Shown: one piece after another, positions 17,714-27,433 of the stretch
How positions within the stretch are numbered: the stretch's first letter is position 1
Layout of the letters: each line of letters opens with the position of its first letter
Assembly: GCA_016124645.1 (NCBI GenBank)
Contig: WGNE01000017.1
Span: 1-64,000 of the forward strand
DNA from: Alphaproteobacteria bacterium
GTDB taxonomy: Bacteria; Pseudomonadota; Alphaproteobacteria; Micavibrionales; UBA2020
DNA length: 64,000 bases
Direction: 5' to 3'
The notes under the pieces: generated by a model
What the model saw: the letters and a program-made list of their open reading frames with translations, nothing else
Database searches by the model: none
Told to the model about the DNA's origin: nothing
Translations under genes and position numbers: made by a program

Positions 17714-19864
17714 ATGGCCAAAACACCCGAGACGCCCGCGGACCTGACCGGCAACCCGCTCATCAACCCGCCCGAAGCGCCCCACGGCGCGCCCCCGCTC
17801 GACAGCGTGAAGCCCGAGCATTTCCTGCCTGCGCAGGCCTATGCCCTGACCAAGGCCCGTCAGCAGATCGAGGACATCAAGGCCAACCGCGCCGCCCCGA
17901 GTTTTGAAAACACCATCGTCGCGCTCGAGCTTTCGGGCCAGCTGGCGGGGCGGGTCATGAACCTTTTCGGCAACATCCTGGGCGCCAACGGCAACGACGC
18001 GCTGCGCGCGATCGAGGACGACCTCGAGCTCGCCGCCGTGAAGTTCGGCAACGACATCTCGCTCGACGAAGACCTGTTCAAGCGCGTGAAGGCGGTCTAT
18101 GACCAGAAGGACAAGCTGAACCTGACGACCGAGCAGCAAACCCTGCTCGACCGCACCTATAAAGGCTTCGTGCGCAACGGCGCGAACCTCGACGATACCG
18201 CCAAGACCGAGCTGCGCGACATCAACGAGAAGCTGGCCAAGCTCTACACCGCCTTCGAGAAGAACGTGGTGAAATCCACCGCCGAATACAAAAAGGTCAT
18301 CGACAACGAAGACGACCTGAAAGGCCTGCCGGGCCGCGTGAAGGCGATGTACGCCCATTTCGCGGAAGAGGAAGGGCTGCAGGGCAAATGGCTCATCAAG
18401 CTGTCCCCGCCGCCGATCGACATTTTCGAATACGCCGAGAACCGCGAGCTGCGCGAGGAAATCTACCGCGCCCGCACCAACGTGGCCGCCGGCGGCGACC
18501 AGTACGACAACCACCAGAACGTGCTCGACATGGTCGCCCTGCGCCAGCGCAAGGCGGAACTGATGGGCTTCGACAACTTCGCGGCCTATATCCTCGACGA
18601 CCGCATGGCGAAAACGCCGGACGCGGTCATGGACTTCCTGCAGAAGAACCAGGACGTCTATCGCCCCGCGGCCGAGGAATACTTGGACAAGGTGAAGGAC
18701 TACGCCGAGAAGAACGACGGCGTGAAGGACTTCCAGAGCTGGGATTTCATGTACTACAGCCGCAAGCTGAAGGAAGAGACCTTCCAGATGAGCATGGAGG
18801 AGGTCCGCCCCTATTTCGACCTCGAAAAGGTTCTCGAAGGCCTGCGCCAGCACGCCGAGAAGCTGTTCAACATCGAGCTGACCGAGACCAAGGACAAATA
18901 CCCCGTCTATCACGAGGACGTGAAGGTCTATGAAGTCAAGGACAAGCAAAGCGGCGAGATGATCGGGCTGTTCTACGCGGACTACTACGCCCGCGCCGGC
19001 GCCAAGAACAACGGCGCCTGGATGAACACCATGCGCAAGCGCGGGCTGACGGACGAGGGCGAGAACGAGTTTTCCATCGTCACCAACGTCTGCAACTTCC
19101 CGAAACCGACGAAGGACCACCCCACGCTGCTTTCGCTCGACGACGTGCGCACGGTCTTCCACGAATTCGGCCACGGGCTGCACGCGTTGCTGGCGGAGGG
19201 CAACTACCGCTCGCTCACCTGCACCAGCGTGAAGCGCGACTTCGTCGAGCTGCCCTCGCAGCTGCAGGAGAACTGGGTGCGCGAGAAGGAGGTGCTGGAC
19301 ACCTTCGCCAAGCACAAGGACACCGGCGCGCCCATCCCGGACGAGTTGATCCAGAAAATCCAGGACATGGAGAATTTCGACGCGGGCTATCGCGGCCTTC
19401 GCCAGACCTTCTTCGGCCTGCTTGATATGAAATGGCACACGACCGACCCCGCGACGATCAAGAGCGTTGAGGACTTCGAGGACGCTGTCATCGACGAAAC
19501 CGGCGTGCCCGCGCGCGTCGCCGGCCCGCAGACGACGGCCTTCGGCCACCTTTTCGCGGGCGAGGGCTATTCCGCCGGCTACTACGGCTACAAATGGGCG
19601 GAAGCGCTGGACGCCGACGTCTTCTCCGAATTCGAGAAGAAGGGGCTCTACGACAAGGAAAGCGCCGACCGCCTGCGCGAGACCATCTATTCCAAGGGCG
19701 GCACGCAGGACCCGATGGAGCTGTTCAAGGCGATGATGGGCCGCGAGCCCGACCCCGCCGCGCTGTTCCGCCGCGAAGGCCTGTTGAAGGAAGACAAGAA
19801 ACCTGCGAACACCAACGACGCCAGGCCGTCCGGGAAGAAGCCGCCGAAAAGCGGCAATTCCTGA
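17714..19864 (+). CDS. M3-family zinc metallopeptidase (peptidyl-dipeptidase Dcp / oligopeptidase A type)
   Basis: Degrades short peptides, probably in the cytoplasm since no signal peptide is seen. The thimet oligopeptidase zinc motif H483-E-F-G-H487 is intact in V-F-H-E-F-G-H-G-L-H, followed by the third-ligand region V-E-L-P-S-Q about 25 residues on. The later G-Y-Y-G-Y-K-W-A block is the substrate-tyrosine motif of Dcp-like members. Length 716 residues is in the range for the family. The last 30 residues are rich in lysine and asparagine and look disordered. A strong terminator follows. Confidence 0.9.
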   Translation: MAKTPETPADLTGNPLINPPEAPHGAPPLDSVKPEHFLPAQAYALTKARQQIEDIKANRAAPSFENTIVALELSGQLAGRVMNLFGNILGANGNDALRAIEDDLELAAVKFGNDISLDEDLFKRVKAVYDQKDKLNLTTEQQTLLDRTYKGFVRNGANLDDTAKTELRDINEKLAKLYTAFEKNVVKSTAEYKKVIDNEDDLKGLPGRVKAMYAHFAEEEGLQGKWLIKLSPPPIDIFEYAENRELREEIYRARTNVAAGGDQYDNHQNVLDMVALRQRKAELMGFDNFAAYILDDRMAKTPDAVMDFLQKNQDVYRPAAEEYLDKVKDYAEKNDGVKDFQSWDFMYYSRKLKEETFQMSMEEVRPYFDLEKVLEGLRQHAEKLFNIELTETKDKYPVYHEDVKVYEVKDKQSGEMIGLFYADYYARAGAKNNGAWMNTMRKRGLTDEGENEFSIVTNVCNFPKPTKDHPTLLSLDDVRTVFHEFGHGLHALLAEGNYRSLTCTSVKRDFVELPSQLQENWVREKEVLDTFAKHKDTGAPIPDELIQKIQDMENFDAGYRGLRQTFFGLLDMKWHTTDPATIKSVEDFEDAVIDETGVPARVAGPQTTAFGHLFAGEGYSAGYYGYKWAEALDADVFSEFEKKGLYDKESADRLRETIYSKGGTQDPMELFKAMMGREPDPAALFRREGLLKEDKKPANTNDARPSGKKPPKSGNS

Positions 19865-19883
19865 CCGGCCGCTATAGAGACGT

Positions 19884-19924
19884 TAAAAAATGCGCTCCCG
19901 TAAAAAGGAGCGCATTTTTCTTTG
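19884..19924 (+). terminator. Rho-independent terminator after the M3 peptidase gene
   Basis: The stem pairs AAAAATGCGCTCC with GGAGCGCATTTTT around a short CGTAAAAA loop. It begins 20 bp after the peptidase stop and ends in a T run. The A tract before the stem means it can also work for the leftward small gene. Confidence 0.9.
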
Positions 19925-19963
19925 TTCGCCTTGGGGGCAATATCTCGTTTGAAGCGCGCGCTT

Positions 19964-20116
19964 TCAGTCGGTCGCGCGGCAGCAGCATTCCTGCTCTTTT
20001 TTCAGCAGGGGCGGGCGCTTGACCGGCTTGGTGTAAAAGCTCTGCGCGCTCGTGATCTTCGTTTTTTCTTCGGTTTGCTTCTTGGCGGCGTTGGTGTGCG
20101 TGTTGTTCCGTGACAT
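19964..20116 (-). CDS. Small basic protein of unknown function
   Basis: A 50-residue reading frame, rich in lysine and threonine, ending with a Glu-Cys-Cys-Cys-Arg stretch. The ATG at 20116 is preceded by AGGAGAGG at good spacing; an upstream in-frame ATG at 20149 has no such site. It lies between the M3 peptidase terminator and a 268-bp AT-rich gap. The strong ribosome site is the main reason to believe it is real. No family is recognised; the cysteine triplet could bind metal, but that is a guess. Confidence 0.45.
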   Translation of the reverse strand: MSRNNTHTNAAKKQTEEKTKITSAQSFYTKPVKRPPLLKKEQECCCRATD

Positions 20117-20384
20117 CCTCTCCTGCCTTTCTGTCCTGAACGGACGCATTTTAAAAAATCAGTGCTCAAATAAACGGTGGTGAAAAATACAACGTTGATA
20201 AAGGATAAACGTTCCCTTCGATTCTTGTCACGTTTTTGGCGGGTGAAAAACGCTTAATTATATTGCTTTTTTGCGTATGGATGTTTCAAAAGCGCCGTTA
20301 AATCGGTGATATCGCCCGATTGGTGCAATGCAATTGCCGGGGTGCAGCAATTTTCATTTATGTCCAAGCGGAGGGGCCGAAAGC

Positions 20385-21293
20385 CTATTGCGCGCCGTCG
20401 ATGAAATGGGCGATGAAATGCTGCGTCGCCGCATCCTCGAGCGCGGGAACATGGCCCGCGCCTGCGCGGATATGCACGCGGGCCTCGGGGTGGCCGGCCT
20501 TCAGCGCGTCGATTTCCGCCGCCGTGCAAAGGTCCGATACGCCGCCCGCGACGAGGGCGACGGGGCAGGAAATCTTCGCCATGCCGGATGAAAGATCGAC
20601 GCCTTTTTCCAGCGCGGGTCTCGCCGCGCGCGCGATGAGTGGGTCGAAGTGGAAGGTGAGGCCGCCCTGCGTCTCCACCAGCTGGTGCTGCGCGTAATGC
20701 TCCCAGACTTCCTCCGGCACGTCGTCGCCGAGGGGCAGGTTGAGCTTCAGCAGTTCCGCGTATTGCGCGCGGCTGGAAAAGACCGGCATGGTCTCGGTCA
20801 CGTATTGGGCGATGCGCGCGAGGCCCGCGGCATTGGGCGCGGGCGTGATGTCAACGAGGGTGAGGGACTGCAGCATGGCGGCATTCCCCTTTTCCGCCAT
20901 GGTCATGGCGATGAGCCCGCCCATGGAGGTGCCGATCCAGTGCGCGCTGTCCAGCCCCATGCCCTTCATGAAGCCGGTGAAGATATCGGCATAGACCTCG
21001 AGGTCGTAGAGCGCGGCGTCCTTCAGCCAGTCGCTTCCCCCGCGGCCCGGCGCGTCCGCCGCGATGACGCGCCAGCCCTCGCGCGCGAGATGCGCGGCGA
21101 CGAAATCGAAATCGCGCTTTTGCCGCGTCAGCCCGTGCACGGCGACCACGGTGCCCAGCGGCGTCTTGTCCTGCGGCTGCCAGAGCGCATAGGCGATGCA
21201 ACAGGGCGCGCCGCCCAGCGCGTCGATCCCTTCCACGGTGGCGGTCAGGATCTGCGGCTGCATGGTTTCGGGCGTGGCGGCGGCGGGCTGCAT
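20385..21293 (-). CDS. Alpha/beta-hydrolase fold protein
   Basis: A 302-residue serine-hydrolase-like enzyme. It shows V-V-A-V-H-G-L-T as the oxyanion segment, D-A-P-G-R-G-G-S-D as the usual strand-4 motif, the nucleophile elbow G-T-S-M-G-G, and a late G-A-G-H with the catalytic histidine. The substrate is unknown; esterase or lactonase are possible. The ATG at 21293 has GGAG about 10 bp upstream. The long in-frame extension to 21512 encodes arginine-rich, low-complexity sequence and is rejected. It is divergent from the FadL-type porin gene. Confidence 0.85.
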   Translation of the reverse strand: MQPAAATPETMQPQILTATVEGIDALGGAPCCIAYALWQPQDKTPLGTVVAVHGLTRQKRDFDFVAAHLAREGWRVIAADAPGRGGSDWLKDAALYDLEVYADIFTGFMKGMGLDSAHWIGTSMGGLIAMTMAEKGNAAMLQSLTLVDITPAPNAAGLARIAQYVTETMPVFSSRAQYAELLKLNLPLGDDVPEEVWEHYAQHQLVETQGGLTFHFDPLIARAARPALEKGVDLSSGMAKISCPVALVAGGVSDLCTAAEIDALKAGHPEARVHIRAGAGHVPALEDAATQHFIAHFIDGAQ

Positions 21294-21609
21294 CTTCGTG
21301 CGCTCCTTTAAATTGTCACATAAATCGTCACGGGTTTGTCTTCTTCCTCTATCCATAGCACGAATGCGGGGGATGGTGAAAACCCGATGAAGGGAGAAGC
21401 ATCGGACGGGCGGTTTTCGTAATCTGCCCGTTTGACGCGCCGCGCGGCGGCAACGGGGCGGCGCTGCCACAGTCGTGGATTTATCGGCGGGTTGCTGCGG
21501 CGCACAAGCCATCTATTGATTGACCTGCGGGGGCACGGCGCGTTTTAATCGTTACTGGCGACATTCACGGTCCCTGCGCGCCGGGGGATTTTTCCGAGGA
21601 GACATTTTC
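21294..21609. other. Divergent intergenic region, hydrolase/FadL-type porin
   Basis: 316 bp without a convincing gene. It should hold both promoters, but I find no clear -35/-10 pair, riboswitch or repeat. On the right side GAGGAG at 21594-21599 is the ribosome site of the porin gene. On the left side AAAGGAG serves the hydrolase gene. Confidence 0.6.
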
Positions 21610-22890
21610 ATGAACATCAGGTCGAAATTTTTTGCAACCGCCGCCGCCTGCGCCCTCGCGCTGGGGATGAGCGCCTCCGCGCAGGCCGCGGGCTTCTACA
21701 TTCAGGAGCAAAGCGTGGCGGGGCAGGGCGCCGCTTTCGCGGGCGTTCAGGCCAACGCGCAGGATGCATCCGTATTGTTCAACAACCCGGCGGCCATCAC
21801 CAGCCTCGACGGGCCGGTCGCGACGGTCGGCGTCAGCCTGCTGCTTCCCTATTCCTCGATGAAGAACACCGGCAGCACGACCGGCAACGACGGCGGCAAC
21901 CCCTTCGACCCGACGCCGGTGCCGAGCCTTTATTTCGCAACCCCGCTGAAGAACGACCGCTACTGGGTCGGCGTTTCGCTGACGGCGCCCTTCGGCCTGT
22001 CGAACGACTACGGCAACACCTGGTTCGGCCGCTATGATTCGACCAAGAGCGAGCTGCAGACCTACGACATCTCGCCCGTGTTTTCGATGAAGATCAACGA
22101 CCACCTCTCCATCGGCGGCGGGCCGGACATCCAGTTCGCCAACGCGACGCTGGAAAGCGCGGTCAACGCCGCCGCCCCTCCGGGCTCGCCCGCGACCGAC
22201 CTGCACTCCAAGCTGGACGGCGACAGCGTGACGGCGGGCTACAACATCGGCCTGCTGTGGAAGATCAACAACAACGACAAGGTCGGCCTGCACTACCGTT
22301 CGGCCATCACGCAGAACCTTGGCGGCACGGCCAGCCTGACGAACGCGGCGGGCGGGGCCATCGCCACCTATCCCTATGCGGCGCACGCCAAGCTGAAGCT
22401 GCCCGATATCGTCGAGCTGGGCGGCTCGCACAAGGTCAACGACAAGCTGACGCTGCTGGGCAGTTTCGACTGGTTCGGCTGGCAGAACTTCGACAACATC
22501 ACGGTCACGGATGATACCGGCGTGCACGCCGCGAGCGTGACGACGGAAGCCTACCGCAACAGCTTCGCCGTGGCGCTGGGCGCGACGTGGAAACAGAACG
22601 ACCGCTGGACCTATCGCGGCGGCTTCCAGTTCGACCGCACGCCGACGACCAACTTCGCGCGCACCACGCGCGTGGCGGACGGCGACCGCTACTGGCTGTC
22701 GCTGGGCGCGGGCTACAAGCTGAACGCGGCGACGAGCATCGACCTTGCCGCCACCCACATCTTCGTGCGCGACGGCAACATCAGCCGGACCGCCCCCGGC
22801 GCCGCCCCTCCGGGCACGAGCCTGACGACCAGCGCCAAGGCGTCCAGCCATATCGACCTGATCTCGGCCAGCGTCTCCTATAAATTCTAG
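21610..22890 (+). CDS. OmpP1/FadL/TodX-family outer-membrane channel
   Basis: Predicted 14-strand beta-barrel that lets long-chain fatty acids or other hydrophobic molecules through the outer membrane. The 426-residue precursor has a signal peptide of about 27 residues ending A-S-A-Q-A-A, and the mature protein starts G-F-Y-I-Q-E-Q, the typical FadL plug start. An N-P-A-A motif follows near residue 60, and the protein ends in alternating residues with C-terminal phenylalanine, as barrel proteins do. The ATG at 21610 is chosen because it begins the signal peptide and has GAGGAG upstream. Confidence 0.92.
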   Translation: MNIRSKFFATAAACALALGMSASAQAAGFYIQEQSVAGQGAAFAGVQANAQDASVLFNNPAAITSLDGPVATVGVSLLLPYSSMKNTGSTTGNDGGNPFDPTPVPSLYFATPLKNDRYWVGVSLTAPFGLSNDYGNTWFGRYDSTKSELQTYDISPVFSMKINDHLSIGGGPDIQFANATLESAVNAAAPPGSPATDLHSKLDGDSVTAGYNIGLLWKINNNDKVGLHYRSAITQNLGGTASLTNAAGGAIATYPYAAHAKLKLPDIVELGGSHKVNDKLTLLGSFDWFGWQNFDNITVTDDTGVHAASVTTEAYRNSFAVALGATWKQNDRWTYRGGFQFDRTPTTNFARTTRVADGDRYWLSLGAGYKLNAATSIDLAATHIFVRDGNISRTAPGAAPPGTSLTTSAKASSHIDLISASVSYKF

Positions 22891-22903
22891 GGAGCGCGGC
22901 CGT

Positions 22904-22941
22904 CAAAAAAACCGCCGGTCTTAAGGGCCGGCGGGTTTTTT
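22904..22941. terminator. Bidirectional rho-independent terminator
   Basis: CCGCCGG and CCGGCGG form the stem, with an A run on the left and a T run on the right. It serves the convergent porin gene (+) and the MscS gene (-). Confidence 0.88.
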
Positions 22942-22962
22942 GCGTCCTGAAGGAAAGCGGGG

Positions 22963-23823
22963 TTACGCGGCCGCCTGCTTCTTCTCCTTGTTGCCGTCCT
23001 CCACCATGTGCAGCGTGCGGGTGGGGAAGGGGATGGTGATGCCGTTGGCGTCCAGCGCTTCCTTGATCGCCTTGGTCAGGTCCCATTTCAGGTTCCAGTA
23101 GTCGTCCTTGGAGCACCAGAAGCGGGCGATGAGGTCGATGGAGAAATCGCCCATGTTGCTGGCCATGACCTGCGGCTTGCGGTCGTCCGGCGCCTGCTTC
23201 ACGCGTTCGTCGGCGTTGAGCACGCCCAGCACGATCTCGCGCGCGCGGCCGATGTTGTCGTCGTAGCTGATGCCGAAGTTGATGTCCTGCCGCCGCTCGC
23301 CGTTGCGCGAGTAGTTCCAGATGTCGCCGTCCCAGATCTTGCCGTTGGGCACGAAGATATAGACGTTGTCGGGCGTCGCCAGCTCGGTCCCGAAAAGCCC
23401 CAGCGCCTTGACCGTGCCGCCGATGCTGCCGGAGGTGATGTAGTCGCCGATGTTGAAGGGACGCAGGATGAGGATCATCATCCCCGCCGCCACGTTGGAC
23501 AGCGTGCCCTGCATGGCCAGGCCGATGGCCAGGCCGGCGGCGCCCAGCACCGCCAGCAGGCTGGCCGTCTGCACCCCGAACTGCCCCAGCACGGTGATGA
23601 TGGCGATGGCCTGAATGGTGTATTTCAAAAAGCCGCCGAGGAAGACGCGCAGCGTGGCGTCCAGACGGTTGATGGCGGCGACGCGGTTATGCGCCCAGTT
23701 GCCGATGACGCGGCCCGCGATGATGATAGCCGCCGCGCTGATGAGCCGCAGCCCCCAGCTGATGAACATGGGCATGTTTTCCTGCGCGACCTTGATGTAA
23801 TCGGCGATCTGGTGTTCCGTCAT
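22963..23823 (-). CDS. MscS-family mechanosensitive channel (small)
   Basis: Inner-membrane channel that opens under turgor to release solutes. The 286-residue protein has an N-terminal hydrophobic helix pair and the pore helix region with the [12 protein letters not shown] repeat and A-A-G-M-M-I, followed by the beta domain starting F-N-I-G-D-Y-I. The length matches E. coli MscS. The end is lysine/alanine rich. A second, longer MscS homologue is encoded at 38959-40011. Confidence 0.93.
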   Translation of the reverse strand: MTEHQIADYIKVAQENMPMFISWGLRLISAAAIIIAGRVIGNWAHNRVAAINRLDATLRVFLGGFLKYTIQAIAIITVLGQFGVQTASLLAVLGAAGLAIGLAMQGTLSNVAAGMMILILRPFNIGDYITSGSIGGTVKALGLFGTELATPDNVYIFVPNGKIWDGDIWNYSRNGERRQDINFGISYDDNIGRAREIVLGVLNADERVKQAPDDRKPQVMASNMGDFSIDLIARFWCSKDDYWNLKWDLTKAIKEALDANGITIPFPTRTLHMVEDGNKEKKQAAA

Positions 23824-24043
23824 TTTTAATTCCTCTTGTCTCTGCTGTTTTCCGCAACCGCGGGTCGGGCCCGGCGGCGGGCAAGAGGGTTATAGCGTCA
23901 TTTTCGCCCGCCGGACAAGGTGCAAAAGCCGAATATGGCAATTTTCCAAGGTTCATTCTTGAATTTATAGAGGATTTTCTGATAGCTTCTGTGGACTCGG
24001 GGCACGGGAACACGACTATTCACTCCTTTTTTCACAGGCTGTT

Positions 24044-25840
24044 ATGACTAAAAAGGCCGCCAGTGCCGCTCAACCGGATGCGCTTCCCTCCACGGAAGGC
24101 GACGTCATTCTTTCCGCCGCCGCCATGCTGGCGCTGGCCTTCGTCGTGGGGGTCGTCGGCGGTTTCGGCTCCATCATCTTCAAGTCCATCATCGCGTTCT
24201 TCCACAACCTGTTCTTCCTGGGCTCCTTCGGGCTTTATTTCGACCAGGACGTCTATATGCCCGCCACGCATTACGCCTGGCTGGTCATCCTCGTGCCCGT
24301 CGTCGGCTCCGTCATCGTCACATGGGTCACCAAGACCTTCGCGCCCGAGGCGCGGGGACACGGGGTGCCCGAGGTGCTGGACGCGATCTATTACCGCGAC
24401 GGCAAGATCCGCCCCGTCATCGTCTTCGCCAAGGCCATCGTCTCGGCCATCTCCATCGGCACCGGCGGCTCCGTCGGGCGCGAGGGGCCGATCGTGCAGG
24501 TCGGCTCGGCCTTCGGCTCCTTCCTCGGCCAGTTCTTCAGCATGCCGGCGCGCCAGCGCAACATCCTCATCGCCGCGGGGGCGGCGGCGGGCATCGCGGC
24601 CACCTTCAACGCGCCCATCGGCGGGCTGTCCTTCGCGGTCGAGCTCTTGCTGGTCTCCAGTTCCGCGCGCACCGTCACCCTCGTCGCCGTCGCCACGGTC
24701 ACGGCGACCTATATCGGCCGCATCTACAGCGGCCTCGCGCCTTCCTTCGACGTGCCCAAGCTGGCGATGTTCGAGGACCATATCTCCGTGCTTTACTCGC
24801 TGCTGTTCTGCATTCCGCTGGGGATGATGACCGGGCTGGCCGCCGCGGGCTTCATCCAGTCCATCTATTTTTCCGAGGACTGGTTCGAGGAGCGGGTGAA
24901 GAACGAATACCTGCGCCACGGCATCGGCATGCTGGGTATCGGCGTCATGCTCTATTTCTTCATGCGCTACAGCGGCCATTACTATGTGGAGGGCGTGGGC
25001 TACGCCACCGTGCTGGACGTTTTGCGCGGCACATTGTCGAACCCGTGGTTCCTCGGCCTCCTGTTCTTCGCCAAACTGCTGGCGACGGACGTCACCATCG
25101 GCTCCGGCGCCTCGGGCGGGGTCTTCTCCCCCTCGCTGTTCCTGGGCGCGACGATGGGCGCGGCCTTCGGCAACTTCATCGCCATGCTGTTCCCGTCCTT
25201 AAGCCTCAACCCCGTCATCTACACCATCGCGGGCATGGCGGCCATGGTGGGCGGCACGACGGGCGCGGTCTTGACCGCCATCACCATGACCTTCGAGCAG
25301 ACGCGCGATTACAGCGTGATGCTGCCCATCATCCTCACCGTCTCCCTCTCGCACATCGTGCGGGTGCGCTTCTGCCCGGAAAGCATCTATACCCTAAAGC
25401 TCGTGCGGCGCGGCAACTACGTGCCGCAAGGGCTGCAGGCCGCGATTTCCGGCCGCAGCAACGCGAAGAAGATGATGAGCACCAGCTTCAACCTCGTCGA
25501 TATCTCCAACTTCAGCCAATGGCTGGCCGAGCACAGCCCGGCGGGCGATCCGCGCTATTCGCTCATCACCCGCGAGGGCGAGGTCATCGGCCTTGCCAAG
25601 GACGAGCTGATGTACCTGCTGCGCGACGAGCAGCCCGAGCGCGTCATCGAGCAGAACTTCTTCCTCGTCACCGGCCGCACCAGCTGGGCCGTCATCATGC
25701 GCGGGATGCGGCGCAAGAAGACCGAGACGGTCATCGTCACCCGCCGCCAGAACAGCCTGAAGGAAAAGGACATCATCGGCGTCATCACCCCGCACGAGCT
25801 GGTCGAGCACGCGGGGCTGGACGCGGAGCTGATGGACTGA
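24044..25840 (+). CDS. ClC-family chloride channel/transporter with C-terminal regulatory region
   Basis: Membrane protein of 598 residues. The gating glutamate motif G-R-E-G-P-I-V-Q is present, as is the S-G-G-V-F-S-P-S-L-F-L-G ion-path segment. The first selectivity segment reads G-H-G-V-P-E instead of G-S-G-I-P, so the usual anion-coordinating serine is a histidine. After the membrane domain, residues about 470-598 look like a degraded CBS-type domain. A second ClC gene with the classical G-S-G-I-P lies at 31187-32650. Confidence 0.9.
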   Translation: MTKKAASAAQPDALPSTEGDVILSAAAMLALAFVVGVVGGFGSIIFKSIIAFFHNLFFLGSFGLYFDQDVYMPATHYAWLVILVPVVGSVIVTWVTKTFAPEARGHGVPEVLDAIYYRDGKIRPVIVFAKAIVSAISIGTGGSVGREGPIVQVGSAFGSFLGQFFSMPARQRNILIAAGAAAGIAATFNAPIGGLSFAVELLLVSSSARTVTLVAVATVTATYIGRIYSGLAPSFDVPKLAMFEDHISVLYSLLFCIPLGMMTGLAAAGFIQSIYFSEDWFEERVKNEYLRHGIGMLGIGVMLYFFMRYSGHYYVEGVGYATVLDVLRGTLSNPWFLGLLFFAKLLATDVTIGSGASGGVFSPSLFLGATMGAAFGNFIAMLFPSLSLNPVIYTIAGMAAMVGGTTGAVLTAITMTFEQTRDYSVMLPIILTVSLSHIVRVRFCPESIYTLKLVRRGNYVPQGLQAAISGRSNAKKMMSTSFNLVDISNFSQWLAEHSPAGDPRYSLITREGEVIGLAKDELMYLLRDEQPERVIEQNFFLVTGRTSWAVIMRGMRRKKTETVIVTRRQNSLKEKDIIGVITPHELVEHAGLDAELMD

Positions 25841-25958
25841 TGTTTTTAAGCACCCGTTAAAGCAAGATTAAAACTTACCTGATAGGGTCAACGAAGTGCT
25901 GCGCCATCCCGGCGCGCACGCGCGCGAGCGCGAGATTCGTTACAAACCGTCGGGCGGA

Positions 25959-27404
25959 ATGAAGATACCGGTCAAATACCTGAATTTATACAGGAATATC
26001 AAGGGTCGCTACGACCTGATGATGTTCCTGTACAAATGGGATCCCGATTACCGCAAGGATTTGCTCATCACCGGGCTGACCTTCGGTCTTTTTACGTATT
26101 CGCTTTTTACGTGGAACACGGTCTTCGACATCATCGCCATGGCGGTGGAGGCCAGCATCATCATGGTCGAGCTGGGCGGGGAGATGTCGATTTTGCCGGC
26201 GGACTACCGGCCCTCGCACGGCGGGGTGCGCTATTCGGTCCAGCCCAGCACCCATATCGCCTACAAGGAGCTGAGCTTCCTGATGTCCCACGTCCTTCCC
26301 CCGCATGAGGAGGACGCGCTGGGTTTTGCGAACCCGCTCATCGGCACCGGGCTGTGCCGGGAAAGCCCGCTGGTCAGCTCGGGCGTGGACGACAAGCTGA
26401 TGCTGCGCGACGCCGTTCCCTTCTTCATCGACGAGGAAGAGAAATGCTACATCCGCTCCCGCCACCAGCTGCGCTACATCGCCATCCGCGTCGCCAACAA
26501 GCGCGAGCACACGACCAACGGCGTCAAGCTGGCGATGCAGGACATGGCCGACGCGCTTTCGGGCGAGCGGCCCGTGACGGTGCGCAAGTCCTATTACTTC
26601 GACGCGCTTTTGACGGCGGAGGCTTTCCGCAGCCGCATCTTCCGCAACAACATCACCGGGGAGAAAGAGGTCTATACCGACCTCACCACCTATTTTCCCG
26701 TGCGGCAGGAGCGCGGCGGCGATTCCCAGGGCGTGCGCCTGCGCGAGGATTTCTTCTACAAGGTTTCCGGCCATATCGGCATCACCACCCTGCTGGTGAC
26801 GGAGAACCGTCGCGTCGCCATGCTGCACCAGGGCGAGACCAAGGCGATCGGCTCGCGCACGGTCACGCTGGGCGGCTCGGGCTCGCTTGATTTCGCGGAG
26901 ATCGAGCGTTCGGGCAACGCGACCGACCTTCGCAAGGTAGTCATGCACGGCATGGCGCGCGAGATGAGCGAGGAGACGGGGATGCAGGACTGGTTCGAAT
27001 CCATCCTGCACAACACCATGCTGACCGGCTTCTTCCGCTGGATCGACCGCTGCGGCAAGCCCGAGTTCGTCGGCATCACCCGCGCGGGCGACGTGCCCTT
27101 TTCGCGCAGCCAGTCCATCGACGGCGACGAGGTGGTGAAATACGACGAGATCCCCGTCACCATCAACACGCTGAAGGATTTTCACAAGGTGCTGGACTAT
27201 GTGCGCGACAACAACATCAACCTCGCGCTTTCCTCGCTCATGGCGCTGCACCGCATGACGGTCATCGCCGATTACGCGGACGGGCAGGCGACGGAGGAGC
27301 AGCGCGCTGTGCATCGCATTGTTTCCGAATTCCTTTTCGGCTCCTTGGCCTATCTTGACAACAGCGTGGCGAAACCCTATTCTCTGGAAAATAAATTCGC
27401 ATAG
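25959..27404 (+). CDS. Membrane-anchored protein of unknown function with Nudix-like box
   Basis: 481 residues from the ATG at 25959, which has GGGCGGA upstream; a GTG at 25896 would add 21 arginine-rich residues. A hydrophobic stretch (about 36-73) suggests one or two membrane helices, and the rest is soluble. Residues 334-342, R-E-M-S-E-E-T-G-M, match the core R-E-U-x-E-E-x-G-U of the Nudix box, but the upstream glycine and glutamate of the full box are not at the right spacing. I recognise no family. It lies between a ClC channel and a HAD-like gene, same strand. Confidence 0.7.
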   Translation: MKIPVKYLNLYRNIKGRYDLMMFLYKWDPDYRKDLLITGLTFGLFTYSLFTWNTVFDIIAMAVEASIIMVELGGEMSILPADYRPSHGGVRYSVQPSTHIAYKELSFLMSHVLPPHEEDALGFANPLIGTGLCRESPLVSSGVDDKLMLRDAVPFFIDEEEKCYIRSRHQLRYIAIRVANKREHTTNGVKLAMQDMADALSGERPVTVRKSYYFDALLTAEAFRSRIFRNNITGEKEVYTDLTTYFPVRQERGGDSQGVRLREDFFYKVSGHIGITTLLVTENRRVAMLHQGETKAIGSRTVTLGGSGSLDFAEIERSGNATDLRKVVMHGMAREMSEETGMQDWFESILHNTMLTGFFRWIDRCGKPEFVGITRAGDVPFSRSQSIDGDEVVKYDEIPVTINTLKDFHKVLDYVRDNNINLALSSLMALHRMTVIADYADGQATEEQRAVHRIVSEFLFGSLAYLDNSVAKPYSLENKFA

Positions 27405-27433
27405 AACCGCAGCGGACCAGAGGGTACAAGGCC

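Noticed and set aside
17627-19549. 640-codon open frame on the minus strand
   Set aside because: Antisense of the M3 peptidase gene, whose zinc motif is intact; the antisense product is low-complexity V/L/H/A sequence.
20254-20529. 91-codon minus-strand frame overlapping the hydrolase gene end
   Set aside because: It runs through the hydrolase in another frame and has no ribosome site.
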